From: an uncultured Sphingopyxis sp.
GTDB lineage: Bacteria > Pseudomonadota > Alphaproteobacteria > Sphingomonadales > Sphingomonadaceae
DNA length: 64,000 nt
Reading direction: 5' to 3'
NCBI RefSeq assembly: GCF_900078365.1
Contig: NZ_LT598653.1
Location: forward strand, 930,001-994,000
Part shown: piece after piece, positions 41,541-49,692 of the stretch
Position numbering within the stretch: the stretch's first letter is position 1
How the letters are laid out: the number at the start of each line of letters is the position of its first letter
The notes under the pieces: model-generated
Told to the model about the DNA's origin: nothing
Databases searched by the model: none
Seen by the model: the letters and a program-made list of their open reading frames with translations, nothing else
Made by a program: the position numbers and the translations under genes

Positions 41541-42524
41541 ATGGGCATGACTATTGCTGCAAACAGCCTCGACCTCATCGGCAACACGCCGCTGGTGCTG
41601 CTCAAGGGGCCGAGCGAAGCCACTGGCTGCGAAATCTGGGGCAAGTGCGAATATGCCAACCCCGGTGGGTCGGTGAAAGACCGCGCCGCGCTCTATATCG
41701 TCCGCGATGCCGAAGCGAACGGCAGCTTGCGGCCCGGCGGCACGATCGTCGAGGGGACGGCGGGCAACACGGGTATCGGGCTTGCGCTCGTCGGCAACGC
41801 ACTCGGCTACAAGACGATCATCGTCATGCCCGACAATCAGAGCGCCGAGAAGATGGCGACGATCCGCGCGCTCGGCGCCGAACTGGTGCTCGTCCCGCCC
41901 GCGCCCTTCGCCAACCCCGGGCATTTCGTCCACACCTCGCGCCGCATCGCCGAGGAAACCGACAATGCGATCTGGGCGAACCAGTTCGACAATATCGCCA
42001 ACCGCAAGGCGCATATCTTCGGCACGGCGGAGGAAATCTGGGAGCAGATGGAGGGCCGCATCGACGGCTTCACCTGCGCTGCGGGGACCGGCGGCACGAT
42101 CGCGGGGACCGGGCTCGGGCTGAAGGCGAAAAATGCCGACATCACCATCGCTCTCACCGATCCGCACGGCGCGGGACTCTATAATTATTATCAGTGCGGC
42201 GAACTGAAGCCCGAGGGGTCGAGTGTCGCCGAAGGCATCGGTCAGAACCGCATCACCGGCAATCTCGACGGCGCGCCGATCGACACGCAGTTCCGCATCT
42301 CCGACGCCGAGGGACTTGCCGTCGTCCGCCGCCTGCTGGGCGAAGAGGGGCTGTGCCTCGGCCTCTCGTCGGGGATCAACGTCGCCGGCGCGATGGCGCT
42401 GGCGCGGCGATTGGGTCCCGGCAAACGCATCGCAACCATCCTTTGCGACAGCGGGTTTCGCTATCTCTCGACGCTTTACAACCCCGAATGGCTGGCGAGC
42501 AAGGGACTGGAGGCAGCAGCATGA
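41541..42524 (+). CDS. cysK: Cysteine synthase A (O-acetylserine sulfhydrylase)
   Basis: 327 residues. The PLP lysine is K46 in NPGGSVKDRAA. GTAGNTGIG binds the substrate, and AAGTGGTIAGTG binds the PLP phosphate. LCDSGFRYLSTLYN is at the C-terminus. It makes cysteine from O-acetylserine and sulfide. Two in-frame ATGs (41541 and 41547) are possible. The stop overlaps the next gene as ATGA. Confidence 0.94.
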   Translation: MGMTIAANSLDLIGNTPLVLLKGPSEATGCEIWGKCEYANPGGSVKDRAALYIVRDAEANGSLRPGGTIVEGTAGNTGIGLALVGNALGYKTIIVMPDNQSAEKMATIRALGAELVLVPPAPFANPGHFVHTSRRIAEETDNAIWANQFDNIANRKAHIFGTAEEIWEQMEGRIDGFTCAAGTGGTIAGTGLGLKAKNADITIALTDPHGAGLYNYYQCGELKPEGSSVAEGIGQNRITGNLDGAPIDTQFRISDAEGLAVVRRLLGEEGLCLGLSSGINVAGAMALARRLGPGKRIATILCDSGFRYLSTLYNPEWLASKGLEAAA

Positions 42525-42919
42525 GCGTTCGGATCGACGCCCCCTCGGCGCCCAAGCCGCAAGCGTCGCCGCCGCCTGCGGCGATACCCGTCCACGACAC
42601 GATGCGGCGGCTGCAGATCGGCATCGCCGGGGTGCTCACCGTGCTGCTGCTCGTCGGCATGGCAGGGCTGATCGGCGAGCGCGCGCGCGAGCGGGCCGAA
42701 GCAGAGGCTCCGGCAACGGCCGAGGTCAAGATGCCTGGCGAACAACCCGCCATCGGCGCCCCGCTCGAGGAGCTGGGCGTCCAGCCGGTGTCGCCGTCGT
42801 CGAAGGATGAAAATGCGGCGACTTCGGTCAAGATCCCGCAGGCGGTGGCGCCGGCGGCGACCGTTCCCGATCTCGAACCCGACCCCGAACTCCAGCGCGC
42901 GCGCCAGTCGAAGCAGTGA
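42521..42919 (+). CDS. Small single-pass membrane protein, unknown
   Basis: 132 residues. A Pro-rich start, then one membrane helix (IGIAGVLTVLLLVGMAGLIG, about 38-57) and a Glu/Ala/Pro-rich periplasmic or cytoplasmic tail. No domain is recognised. It overlaps cysK by 4 bases (ATGA) and its stop overlaps the next gene (GTGA), so all three are one unit. Confidence 0.75.
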   Translation: MSVRIDAPSAPKPQASPPPAAIPVHDTMRRLQIGIAGVLTVLLLVGMAGLIGERARERAEAEAPATAEVKMPGEQPAIGAPLEELGVQPVSPSSKDENAATSVKIPQAVAPAATVPDLEPDPELQRARQSKQ

Positions 42920-44079
42920 TCGCGGCATCGCGCGGGTCGGTGCTGCGCGCTTTCGTCATCTCCATTGCAACTGTCGCCCTTGCATGGGGCGCGGGCGGGC
43001 AGGCGCTGCTCGGGCGCATCGATCCCGCGCTCGCCGTCCCCTTGCTCGCGCCTTCGATGCTGCTTCTCGCCTGGTGGCAGCGCCGCGAGCCCGCCGAGGT
43101 CCGGCGGCGCACTTCGTTTCTGGCGCTGGCGTTTCTGGTCGCGGCGCAGGCGCTGCTAGGGCTTGTGCTCGCCGGATCGGCCGCCTTGCCGCAACTGTTG
43201 CTGGTCGTCGTCGCGGCGGGCGTCGCCGCGTCGCTCGCCGATCTTGTCGTCCAGTGGCGTCCGCGCCTGACGCCGCTGCCGTGGCTCGCCGCGCTCGCGC
43301 TCGCCGTCGGCTGGTTCGCGGCGGGGCACGCGCTGCTCGCCGTCCTCTATCGCCCCGCCGCCGTGCAGGCGGACGCACCCGCCGTCACGATGCTCACCGG
43401 CCTGCCGCTCCGCTGGTCGGGCGGCGGCGACATCGCGGCGCTGATTGCCGAGGGAGCCAATGACGACCCGGCACTCACGCGGCTGACCGCCGCCGGTCCG
43501 GTGTCGCTTGTCGACAGTCTCGCCGATCATGTCCCGCCCCCTGGCGGGACGCTGCTGCTCGCGCATCCGCGCGCGCTCGCGCCGCAGGAACTGGTCGCGA
43601 TCGACGCCTTCGTGCGCGGCGGCGGCCGGGCGGTCATCCTCGCCGATGCGCTGTCGGGCTGGCCGGTACGCCACCCGCTCGGCGATCCCCGCAATCCGCC
43701 CGTGACGAGCCTGCTGACCCCGCTGCTCGATCATTGGGGTGTCACGCTTGCCGCGGCGCCCGCCGCCGAGGGCGCGGCGCCTCCCGCCGACGTCGATGGC
43801 GCGCGCCTCCGGCTCTTCAGGGCCGGCCGCTTCGACCGCCTTCCGCCGCAATGTGATTCCTTCGCCGGGCGCCGCGTCGCCCGCTGTTCGATAGGCGAGG
43901 GCGAGGCCTGGCTCGTCGGTGACGCCGACCTTCTCTTCGCCCCGCTCTGGCGGCCGCTCGTGCCCGGCGCCGAGCATTTGCGGCGGGCCGACACGATGGA
44001 ATGGCTCTCCGCGCGCCTCTGGCCCGGCGCCGGCGGCGGCCTGCTCCGTCCGCTCTGGATTCGCGCCCGCGCCGACTGA
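42916..44079 (+). CDS. Multi-pass membrane protein with GldG-like domain, unknown
   Basis: 387 residues. Four or five membrane helices fill the first 145 residues, and the remainder is a soluble domain with MLTGLPLRWSGGGD, GTLLLAHPRALAPQELVAIDAFVRGGGRAVILADAL, the pattern of the GldG/ABC-associated (DUF4350-like) domain. The function is unknown in this context. GTG start overlapping the previous gene. It is directly upstream of the dcw cluster but separated by the mraZ promoter. Confidence 0.7.
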   Translation: MIAASRGSVLRAFVISIATVALAWGAGGQALLGRIDPALAVPLLAPSMLLLAWWQRREPAEVRRRTSFLALAFLVAAQALLGLVLAGSAALPQLLLVVVAAGVAASLADLVVQWRPRLTPLPWLAALALAVGWFAAGHALLAVLYRPAAVQADAPAVTMLTGLPLRWSGGGDIAALIAEGANDDPALTRLTAAGPVSLVDSLADHVPPPGGTLLLAHPRALAPQELVAIDAFVRGGGRAVILADALSGWPVRHPLGDPRNPPVTSLLTPLLDHWGVTLAAAPAAEGAAPPADVDGARLRLFRAGRFDRLPPQCDSFAGRRVARCSIGEGEAWLVGDADLLFAPLWRPLVPGAEHLRRADTMEWLSARLWPGAGGGLLRPLWIRARAD

Positions 44080-44356
44080 GTCGGCGTTTTTGCCCCAATT
44101 CACCCCGATCGAAGCTCCTCGACGGCGCCATCGCCGCGTCGCACGACCGCGATTCCTCTGTTTTCGAAGTCGTTTTGCGGCAAATTGGGGCTAGATTCCC
44201 TATTTCACCCTAAAATACCCCTTTTCACCCCGATCCATAGTTGATACCAAAGCAATCGGAGAGGGGCATTCTCCACCCGAGCCTTACCAGCTGGAATCCC
44301 GCGATTCCGGGGCCGGGGAAGTTATGTCCGGTGGCGCGGATACAGGGGGCAGAGCG
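44080..44356 (+). promoter_or_regulatory. mraZ promoter region
   Basis: This 277-base gap is the likely promoter of the dcw cluster. It is AT-richer than its surroundings and holds repeated CACCCC/CACCC motifs at about 44100-44110 and 44196-44230. AGGGGG lies 7 bases before the mraZ ATG at 44357. No -35/-10 pair could be fixed with confidence. Confidence 0.6.
44196..44230 (-). promoter_or_regulatory. Four MraZ boxes at 10-base spacing
   Basis: On the plus strand the trinucleotide CCC ends four units, TTCCC, CACCC, TACCC and CACCC, which begin at 44196, 44206, 44216 and 44226. On the minus strand these read as GGG-containing direct repeats separated by 5 bases, the layout of MraZ boxes (TGGGN-N5 repeats) known upstream of mraZ in other bacteria. 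They would let MraZ repress its own operon. Confidence 0.7.
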
Positions 44357-44857
44357 ATGGCGATTGTGACGCCCGGCCAGTATGCCGGCACCAATTTCGC
44401 CGCGATCGATGGCAAGGGGCGCATCGCCGTCCCCTCTCAGTTCCGCAACAATGTGCCCCTCAATGCGGACGGCCAGCGCGTGCTCTGGGTCGGTTTCCAC
44501 GAAAAGCTGCCCTGCCTCGTCGCCTATGGTCAGGATCAATATGACCGGCTGAACGGCGAGATCGAACGCGACCGCGAAACCGCGCGGCTGCGCAATCTCG
44601 ACTTCGACGAGGATAGCGAATTCAAGAAGCGTTTCAGCTACACCGAGCCTTACACGCTCGACGATAGCGGCCGCTTCCTTCCCAGCTTCATCCACCGCGA
44701 CCGCGTCGGCGATGCCGGCGCGACGGCTTTTGTGGGGTCGGGGCGCCGCCTCGAAATCTGGTGGCTGCCGACCTTGGCCGAATGCGCCGACGCCGACCCG
44801 GTTCTCCAACGGCTCGCGGCGTCGTGGGACGCGACGAAAGGGAAGGGGCGCAAGTGA
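44357..44857 (+). CDS. mraZ: Transcriptional regulator MraZ
   Basis: 166 residues with the double SpoVT/AbrB-like MraZ fold: FAAIDGKGRIAVPSQFRN in the first half and LDDSGRFLPSFIHRDRV in the second. It is a DNA-binding autoregulator of the dcw cluster. The ATG at 44357 is chosen for AGGGGG 7 bases upstream; an in-frame start at 44324 is weaker. The stop overlaps rsmH (GTGA). Confidence 0.93.
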   Translation: MAIVTPGQYAGTNFAAIDGKGRIAVPSQFRNNVPLNADGQRVLWVGFHEKLPCLVAYGQDQYDRLNGEIERDRETARLRNLDFDEDSEFKKRFSYTEPYTLDDSGRFLPSFIHRDRVGDAGATAFVGSGRRLEIWWLPTLAECADADPVLQRLAASWDATKGKGRK

Positions 44858-45831
44858 CCGAACTCCCTCGCGATCCCCGCCACGATCCGGTCCTCCGCGA
44901 AGAAGTCATCGCCGCGCTCGCCATCGCCCCGGGTGAGCGCCACGTCGATGCGACCTTCGGCGCGGGCGGCTACACCCGCGCGATGCTCGCCGCGGGCGCC
45001 GAGGTCGTCGCGTGCGACCGCGATCCCGACGCGATCGCCGAAGGGCAGGCGCTCGTCGCCGAGGCTGGCGGCAAGCTGACGCTGGTCCACGGCCGCTTCG
45101 GCGAGATCGACCGACTGCTCGCCGAGCGCGGCATCGATGTCGTCGACGGCATCACCTTCGACATCGGCGTCTCGTCGATGCAGCTCGACCGCGACGAACG
45201 CGGCTTTTCCTTCCAGAAGGACGGCCCGCTCGACATGCGCATGGCGCAGGAGGGCGAAAGCGCCGCCGACTGGCTCAACCGTGCCGACGAGGCCGAGATC
45301 GCCGACGTGCTCTTCCACTATGGCGACGAGCGCCAGTCGCGCCGCGTCGCGCGCGCGATCGTCGCAGCGCGCCCGCTGACGCGCACCGCCGAACTCGCGA
45401 GCGTGATCCGCAAGGCGCTGCGTCATCCGCCCGGCGCGCCCAAGGATCCTTCGACCAAGAGCTTTCAGGCGATCCGCATCCACATCAACAGCGAACTCGA
45501 CGAACTGGTCGCCGGCCTTTCCGCCGCCGAGCGGCTGCTGCGCCCCGGCGGCCGGCTCGCGGTCGTCAGCTTCCACAGCACCGAGGACCGGATCGTGAAG
45601 AATTTCCTGCGCGAACGCAGCGGTGGCGATGCCGCGGGTTCGCGCCACCGGCCCGCGCCGATCCCTCTGGCGCGGGCCGCAACGTTCGAGACGCCGGCGC
45701 GGAAGGTGCGTCCGGGCAAGGCGGAGGAAGCGCGCAATCCGCGCGCCCGTTCGGCGACGCTGCGCAGCGCGGTTCGCACCGCGGCCCCCGCCTGGCCCGA
45801 TAGTTCGATGAAGGAGGCGATGTCATGCTGA
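44854..45831 (+). CDS. rsmH: 16S rRNA (cytosine-1402-N4) methyltransferase
   Basis: 325 residues, GTG start overlapping mraZ. The SAM site is DATFGAGGYTRAML, then TFDIGVSSMQLD, and the RsmH-specific RGFSFQKDGPLDMRM, SFQAIRIHIN and VVSFHSTEDRIVKNF. It methylates C1402 of 16S rRNA. The end overlaps ftsL by 7 bases. Confidence 0.95.
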   Translation: MTELPRDPRHDPVLREEVIAALAIAPGERHVDATFGAGGYTRAMLAAGAEVVACDRDPDAIAEGQALVAEAGGKLTLVHGRFGEIDRLLAERGIDVVDGITFDIGVSSMQLDRDERGFSFQKDGPLDMRMAQEGESAADWLNRADEAEIADVLFHYGDERQSRRVARAIVAARPLTRTAELASVIRKALRHPPGAPKDPSTKSFQAIRIHINSELDELVAGLSAAERLLRPGGRLAVVSFHSTEDRIVKNFLRERSGGDAAGSRHRPAPIPLARAATFETPARKVRPGKAEEARNPRARSATLRSAVRTAAPAWPDSSMKEAMSC

Positions 45832-46433
45832 TGGCGGCCCGCAAGCTCCAGGGGATCGGCCTGGTCCTGCTCGTGCTCATCTTTGCGATGATGCTCTATC
45901 CCGTGTCATTGAAGGTGGCGGCGACGCGCAGCGAACTGACGCGCATCGAGCGCGACATCGTCCGGACGCGCGACAATATCCGCTATCTCGAATCCGAACT
46001 CGCGGTGCGCGCGTCGATGCGCCAGCTCGAGCAGTGGAATGCCGACACCTTCGGCTATTCGGCGCCCGACGCGGCGCAATATCTGGAAAGCGAGCGCCAG
46101 CTCGCCTCGCTCGACCGGCTGCCGCGCGCGCGCGGCGCGAACGAGGTCGCGCCGGTGCTGATGGCGATGGTCTCGCCGGTCGCCGTGCCCGAAGCGCCGA
46201 AAGCAAGCCCGGCCGAAAGCAAGCCCGCGGCGGTGAAGCCCGCCGCGCCCAAGCCGGTCCAACTCGCGCAGGCCGATACCGGCGTGCGCAGCGACGTGAC
46301 CCCGCGCATGGCGCCGACGCGCCGCCGCGAGCAATTGAAGATGATCGAGGATCAGCTGCTCGCCGAATCGACGCTCGCCGACCTGAAGCGGGCGGCGGCC
46401 ATCGAAGCGGCAGGAGGAAGCGCCGGCCGATGA
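45825..46433 (+). CDS. ftsL: Cell division protein FtsL-like
   Basis: 202 residues. One membrane helix (GIGLVLLVLIFAMMLYPVSLKV, about 10-31) is followed by a leucine-zipper-like coiled coil (SELTRIERDIVRTRDNIRYL) and an Ala/Pro/Lys-rich extension. Placed between rsmH and ftsI as FtsL always is, though longer than the E. coli protein (121). It scaffolds FtsQ and FtsB for the septal synthase. Low sequence conservation means the call rests on topology and position. Confidence 0.85.
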   Translation: MLMAARKLQGIGLVLLVLIFAMMLYPVSLKVAATRSELTRIERDIVRTRDNIRYLESELAVRASMRQLEQWNADTFGYSAPDAAQYLESERQLASLDRLPRARGANEVAPVLMAMVSPVAVPEAPKASPAESKPAAVKPAAPKPVQLAQADTGVRSDVTPRMAPTRRREQLKMIEDQLLAESTLADLKRAAAIEAAGGSAGR

Positions 46434-48118
46434 ACACGCTCGTCGTCCGTCCGACGCGGGTTCGAACCGCTGGCGTGCGGCAGCAGATACTGCTGACCGC
46501 ACAGCAGCGTTTGATGATCCTGATGCTGCTGTTCATGGCGGCATTTTTCGTCGTGTCGGTGCGTCTCCTCTATTTCGCGCTGTTCGATACCTCGTCGGGC
46601 CATTCGTCGGCGGCGGCCTTCGTTCCCGCGCGCGCCGACATCACCGACCGCAACGGCGTGCCGCTCGCGCGCACGATCGACGGCTATTCGATCCGCGTCG
46701 TGCCGTCGAAGCTGCTCAACGACCGGCGGTATCTCGCGGCCGAACTCAACAAGATATTCCCCGACATGACGCGCGAGGAGCTGCTGGCGAAACTGACCGG
46801 CCCGCGCCCGACCTATATCCGCCGCCGCGCGCTGCCCGATCAGGTCGCGGCGGTGAATGCGATCGGCGACGTCGGCTTCGATTTTCCGCGCGAAAAGGAG
46901 CGCCTCTATCCGCAGCTGACGCTCGCGGCGCACGTGCTCGGCTTCATCAATGCGGACGGCCATGGCGTGACGGGGGTCGAGGGCGCGTTCGACCAGCGGC
47001 TGACCGACAAGGCGACGCGCGGCCAGCCGCTCGTGCTGTCGATCGACGCGCGCGTGCAGGGCGTGCTCGAAAGCGAGCTGAGCTCGGCGGTCGCCAATCT
47101 CGAGGCGATCGGCGGCGCCGGAATCATCCTCGACGTCCACACCGGCGAAGTCGCCGCGATGACGTCGCTGCCGACCTATAATCCGAATAAGCTGACGGGC
47201 AGCAACCCCGCGACGCGCCGCAACGCCGTCACCTATAATCTTTATGAACTGGGCTCGACCTTCAAGCCGCTGTCGATCGGCGCCGCCATCGACGATGGCA
47301 CGGTGACGAGCATGGCGCGCCGCTATGACGCGACGGCGCCGCTCCCGATCGCGGGGTTCCGCATCCGCGACAGCCATCCCGGCCGCTGGTACAATGTCCC
47401 CGAAACGCTGATCGAAAGTTCGAACATCGCGACCGCGCGCATCGCCGACGAGCTGGGGCGCGAGAATCTGGAGCGCTTGTTCCGCAATCTCGATTTCGAC
47501 AAGCGGCCCGAAATCGAGCTCAAGGAACGCGCCTTCCCGCTCTGGCCCAAAAACTGGGGCCGGGTGACGACGATGACGACCAGCTATGGTCATGGTATCG
47601 CGGTGACGCCGCTGCATCTCGCGAGCGCCTATGCCGCGCTCGTCAACGGCGGCATCTATCGCCCCGCGACCATGCTGAAGCTTGGCGACAAGCCGCCGCC
47701 GCAGGGGCGCCGCGTATTCAAGGCGTCGACCAGCGCGCGGATGCGTCAGTTGCTCCGCCTGATCGTTTCCGACGGCACCGGCAGGAAGGCCGACGCGCCG
47801 GGCTTCCGCGTCGGCGGCAAGACCGGATCGGCCGAAAAGCCGGGCGCGGGTGGTTATCGCCGTCATTCGCTCGTCTCGACCTTCGCCGCGGCTTTCCCGA
47901 TGGACAATCCGCGCTATGTCGTGCTCGTGATGATCGACGAGCCCAAGGGCAACGCCTATAGTTCGGGCCAGCGCACCGCGGGCTGGACCGCGGCGCCGGT
48001 GGTGAGCAAGGTCGTAACGCGCGCGGGACCGATGCTCGGCGTCTTCCCCGACGAAAGCCGCGACGTCGACGTCTCCGAACTCCTCCCGCTGCTGCGCCGA
48101 GGCGAGGAAACGCACTGA
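46430..48118 (+). CDS. ftsI: Septal peptidoglycan transpeptidase FtsI (PBP3)
   Basis: 562 residues. One membrane helix (about 25-50), a pedestal domain with FVPARADITDRNGVPLA, and a transpeptidase domain: catalytic S276 in GSTFK, SSN in ESSNIAT, and K464 in KTG (GGKTGSAEK). It crosslinks septal peptidoglycan with FtsW. The start overlaps ftsL (ATGA) and the stop overlaps murE by one base. Confidence 0.95.
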   Translation: MNTLVVRPTRVRTAGVRQQILLTAQQRLMILMLLFMAAFFVVSVRLLYFALFDTSSGHSSAAAFVPARADITDRNGVPLARTIDGYSIRVVPSKLLNDRRYLAAELNKIFPDMTREELLAKLTGPRPTYIRRRALPDQVAAVNAIGDVGFDFPREKERLYPQLTLAAHVLGFINADGHGVTGVEGAFDQRLTDKATRGQPLVLSIDARVQGVLESELSSAVANLEAIGGAGIILDVHTGEVAAMTSLPTYNPNKLTGSNPATRRNAVTYNLYELGSTFKPLSIGAAIDDGTVTSMARRYDATAPLPIAGFRIRDSHPGRWYNVPETLIESSNIATARIADELGRENLERLFRNLDFDKRPEIELKERAFPLWPKNWGRVTTMTTSYGHGIAVTPLHLASAYAALVNGGIYRPATMLKLGDKPPPQGRRVFKASTSARMRQLLRLIVSDGTGRKADAPGFRVGGKTGSAEKPGAGGYRRHSLVSTFAAAFPMDNPRYVVLVMIDEPKGNAYSSGQRTAGWTAAPVVSKVVTRAGPMLGVFPDESRDVDVSELLPLLRRGEETH

Positions 48119-48417
48119 TGCGCCTCGCCGCGCTGCTCGACGATCAGGCGCTGGAGGGGGGCGGTCCCGTGGTGACGGGGCTCGCGATCGATCATCGCAA
48201 GGTCGCGCCGGGTACGATCTTCGGCGCCTTCGCCGGCGAAAACTTCAACGGCGAGGACTTCATTCCGGCAGCGGTCGAAGCGGGCGCGGTCGCCATCGTC
48301 GCGCGGCCCGAAGCCAGGGTCGAGGGGGCGGTGCATGTCGCCGACACCAATCCGCGCCGTGCCTTCGCGCATATCGCCGCGCGCTTCTTTCACCGCTTCC
48401 CCGCGACCTGCGTTGCT

Positions 48418-48553
48418 GTCACCGGCACCAACGGCAAGACCACGGTCACCGCCTTGACCCGCCAACTGGTCGAGGCCGCATCTGCTGGCCGTGACCGGCA
48501 CCAACGGCAAGACCTCGACCGTCGAAATGACGCGTCAGCTGTGGCGGATGGCG
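48418..48553 (+). repeat. Diverged tandem copy of the murE P-loop (73-base offset)
   Basis: Copy 1 begins at 48418 and encodes VTGTNGKTTVTALTRQLVEAA. Copy 2 begins at 48491 and encodes VTGTNGKTSTVEMTRQLWRMA. The two are identical over accggcaccaacggcaag and then differ. The offset of 73 causes the frameshift. Copy 1 has TVTAL, also seen in murD of this window. Confidence 0.85.
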
Positions 48554-49249
48554 GGGTTCAACGCCGCATCGATCGGCACGCTCGGCATCACGACCTCGCT
48601 GGAAAGCGCCTCGACCGGGCTCACGACGCCCGACATCGTCACTTTCCTTTCGAACATGTCGGGCCTCGCCGCCGAGGGCGTCACCCACGCGGCGTTCGAG
48701 GCGTCGAGCCACGGCCTCGACCAGTATCGCACCGAGGGTCTGCCAGTGAAGGCGGCCGCCTTCACCAACCTCAGCCACGATCATCTCGACTATCATGGCA
48801 CAATGGAGGCCTATCTCGCGGCCAAGCTGCGGCTCTTCGCCGAAGTCGTCGAGCCGGGCGGCGCGGCGGTGGTATGGGCCGACGATGAATATTCGCCGGC
48901 TGTCATCGAAGCAGTCAGGGCGCGCGGCATCGGTCTGCTCACCGTCGGCACGAAGGGCGAAACGCTCCGTCTCGTCTCGCGCGAACCGACGCAGCTTGGA
49001 CAATCGCTCGTCATTGCCGCGGGCGACCTTGCGCAGAAGGTCGATCTGCCGCTGATCGGCGCCTATCAGGCCGCGAACGCGCTCGTATCCGCCGCGCTGG
49101 TCATCGCGACCGGCGGGGATGCGGCGCAGACGCTCGCCAACCTCGCGCGGCTCCAGCCGGTACGCGGGCGACTCGAACGCGCCGCCATCACCCGCGCGGG
49201 CGCGCCGGTCTATGTCGATTATGCGCACACCCCCGATGCGATAGAGGCC

Positions 49250-49333
49250 GCGCTCGACGCGCTGCGCGCCGGGCAGCCCGGCGCGCAGCGCGTCGAGCGC
49301 GGGCGACAGTCGCCCGCGCTCGACGCGCTGCGC
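49250..49333 (+). repeat. Palindromic in-frame insertion in murE
   Basis: A perfect 24-base inverted repeat (49250-49273 with 49277-49300, loop cag), then a short gggcga-cag-tcgccc hairpin, then the first 18 bases again at 49316-49333. The direct repeat distance is 66, so 22 codons are added without changing frame. Confidence 0.9.
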
Positions 49334-49692
49334 CCGCACGCCAGCGGCCGCCTGATCCTCGTCTTTGGCGCCGGCGGCGACCGCGATCAGGCGAAGCGGC
49401 CCGAAATGGGCAAGGTCGCCGTTGCCGGAGCCGATGTGCTGATCATCACCGACGACAATCCGCGCGGCGAGGATCCCGCCGTCATACGCGATGCGATCGC
49501 CGCCGCGGCGCCCGGTGCGCAAGTGATCGGCGACCGCCGCGCCGCGATCGCCGCCGCGATTGCCGAGGCGCGTGCCGACGACATTATCTGCATCGCGGGC
49601 AAGGGGCACGAGCAGGGGCAGATCGTCGGGCGCGGCGACGCGGTGCGCGTCATCCCCTTCGACGACGTCACCGTTGCGCGCGAGGAGGCGGC

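Noticed and set aside
48118..48888. A separate 256-residue protein at the murE start
   Set aside because: After the first P-loop the frame is shifted and yields Arg/His-rich noise; it is the broken front of murE.
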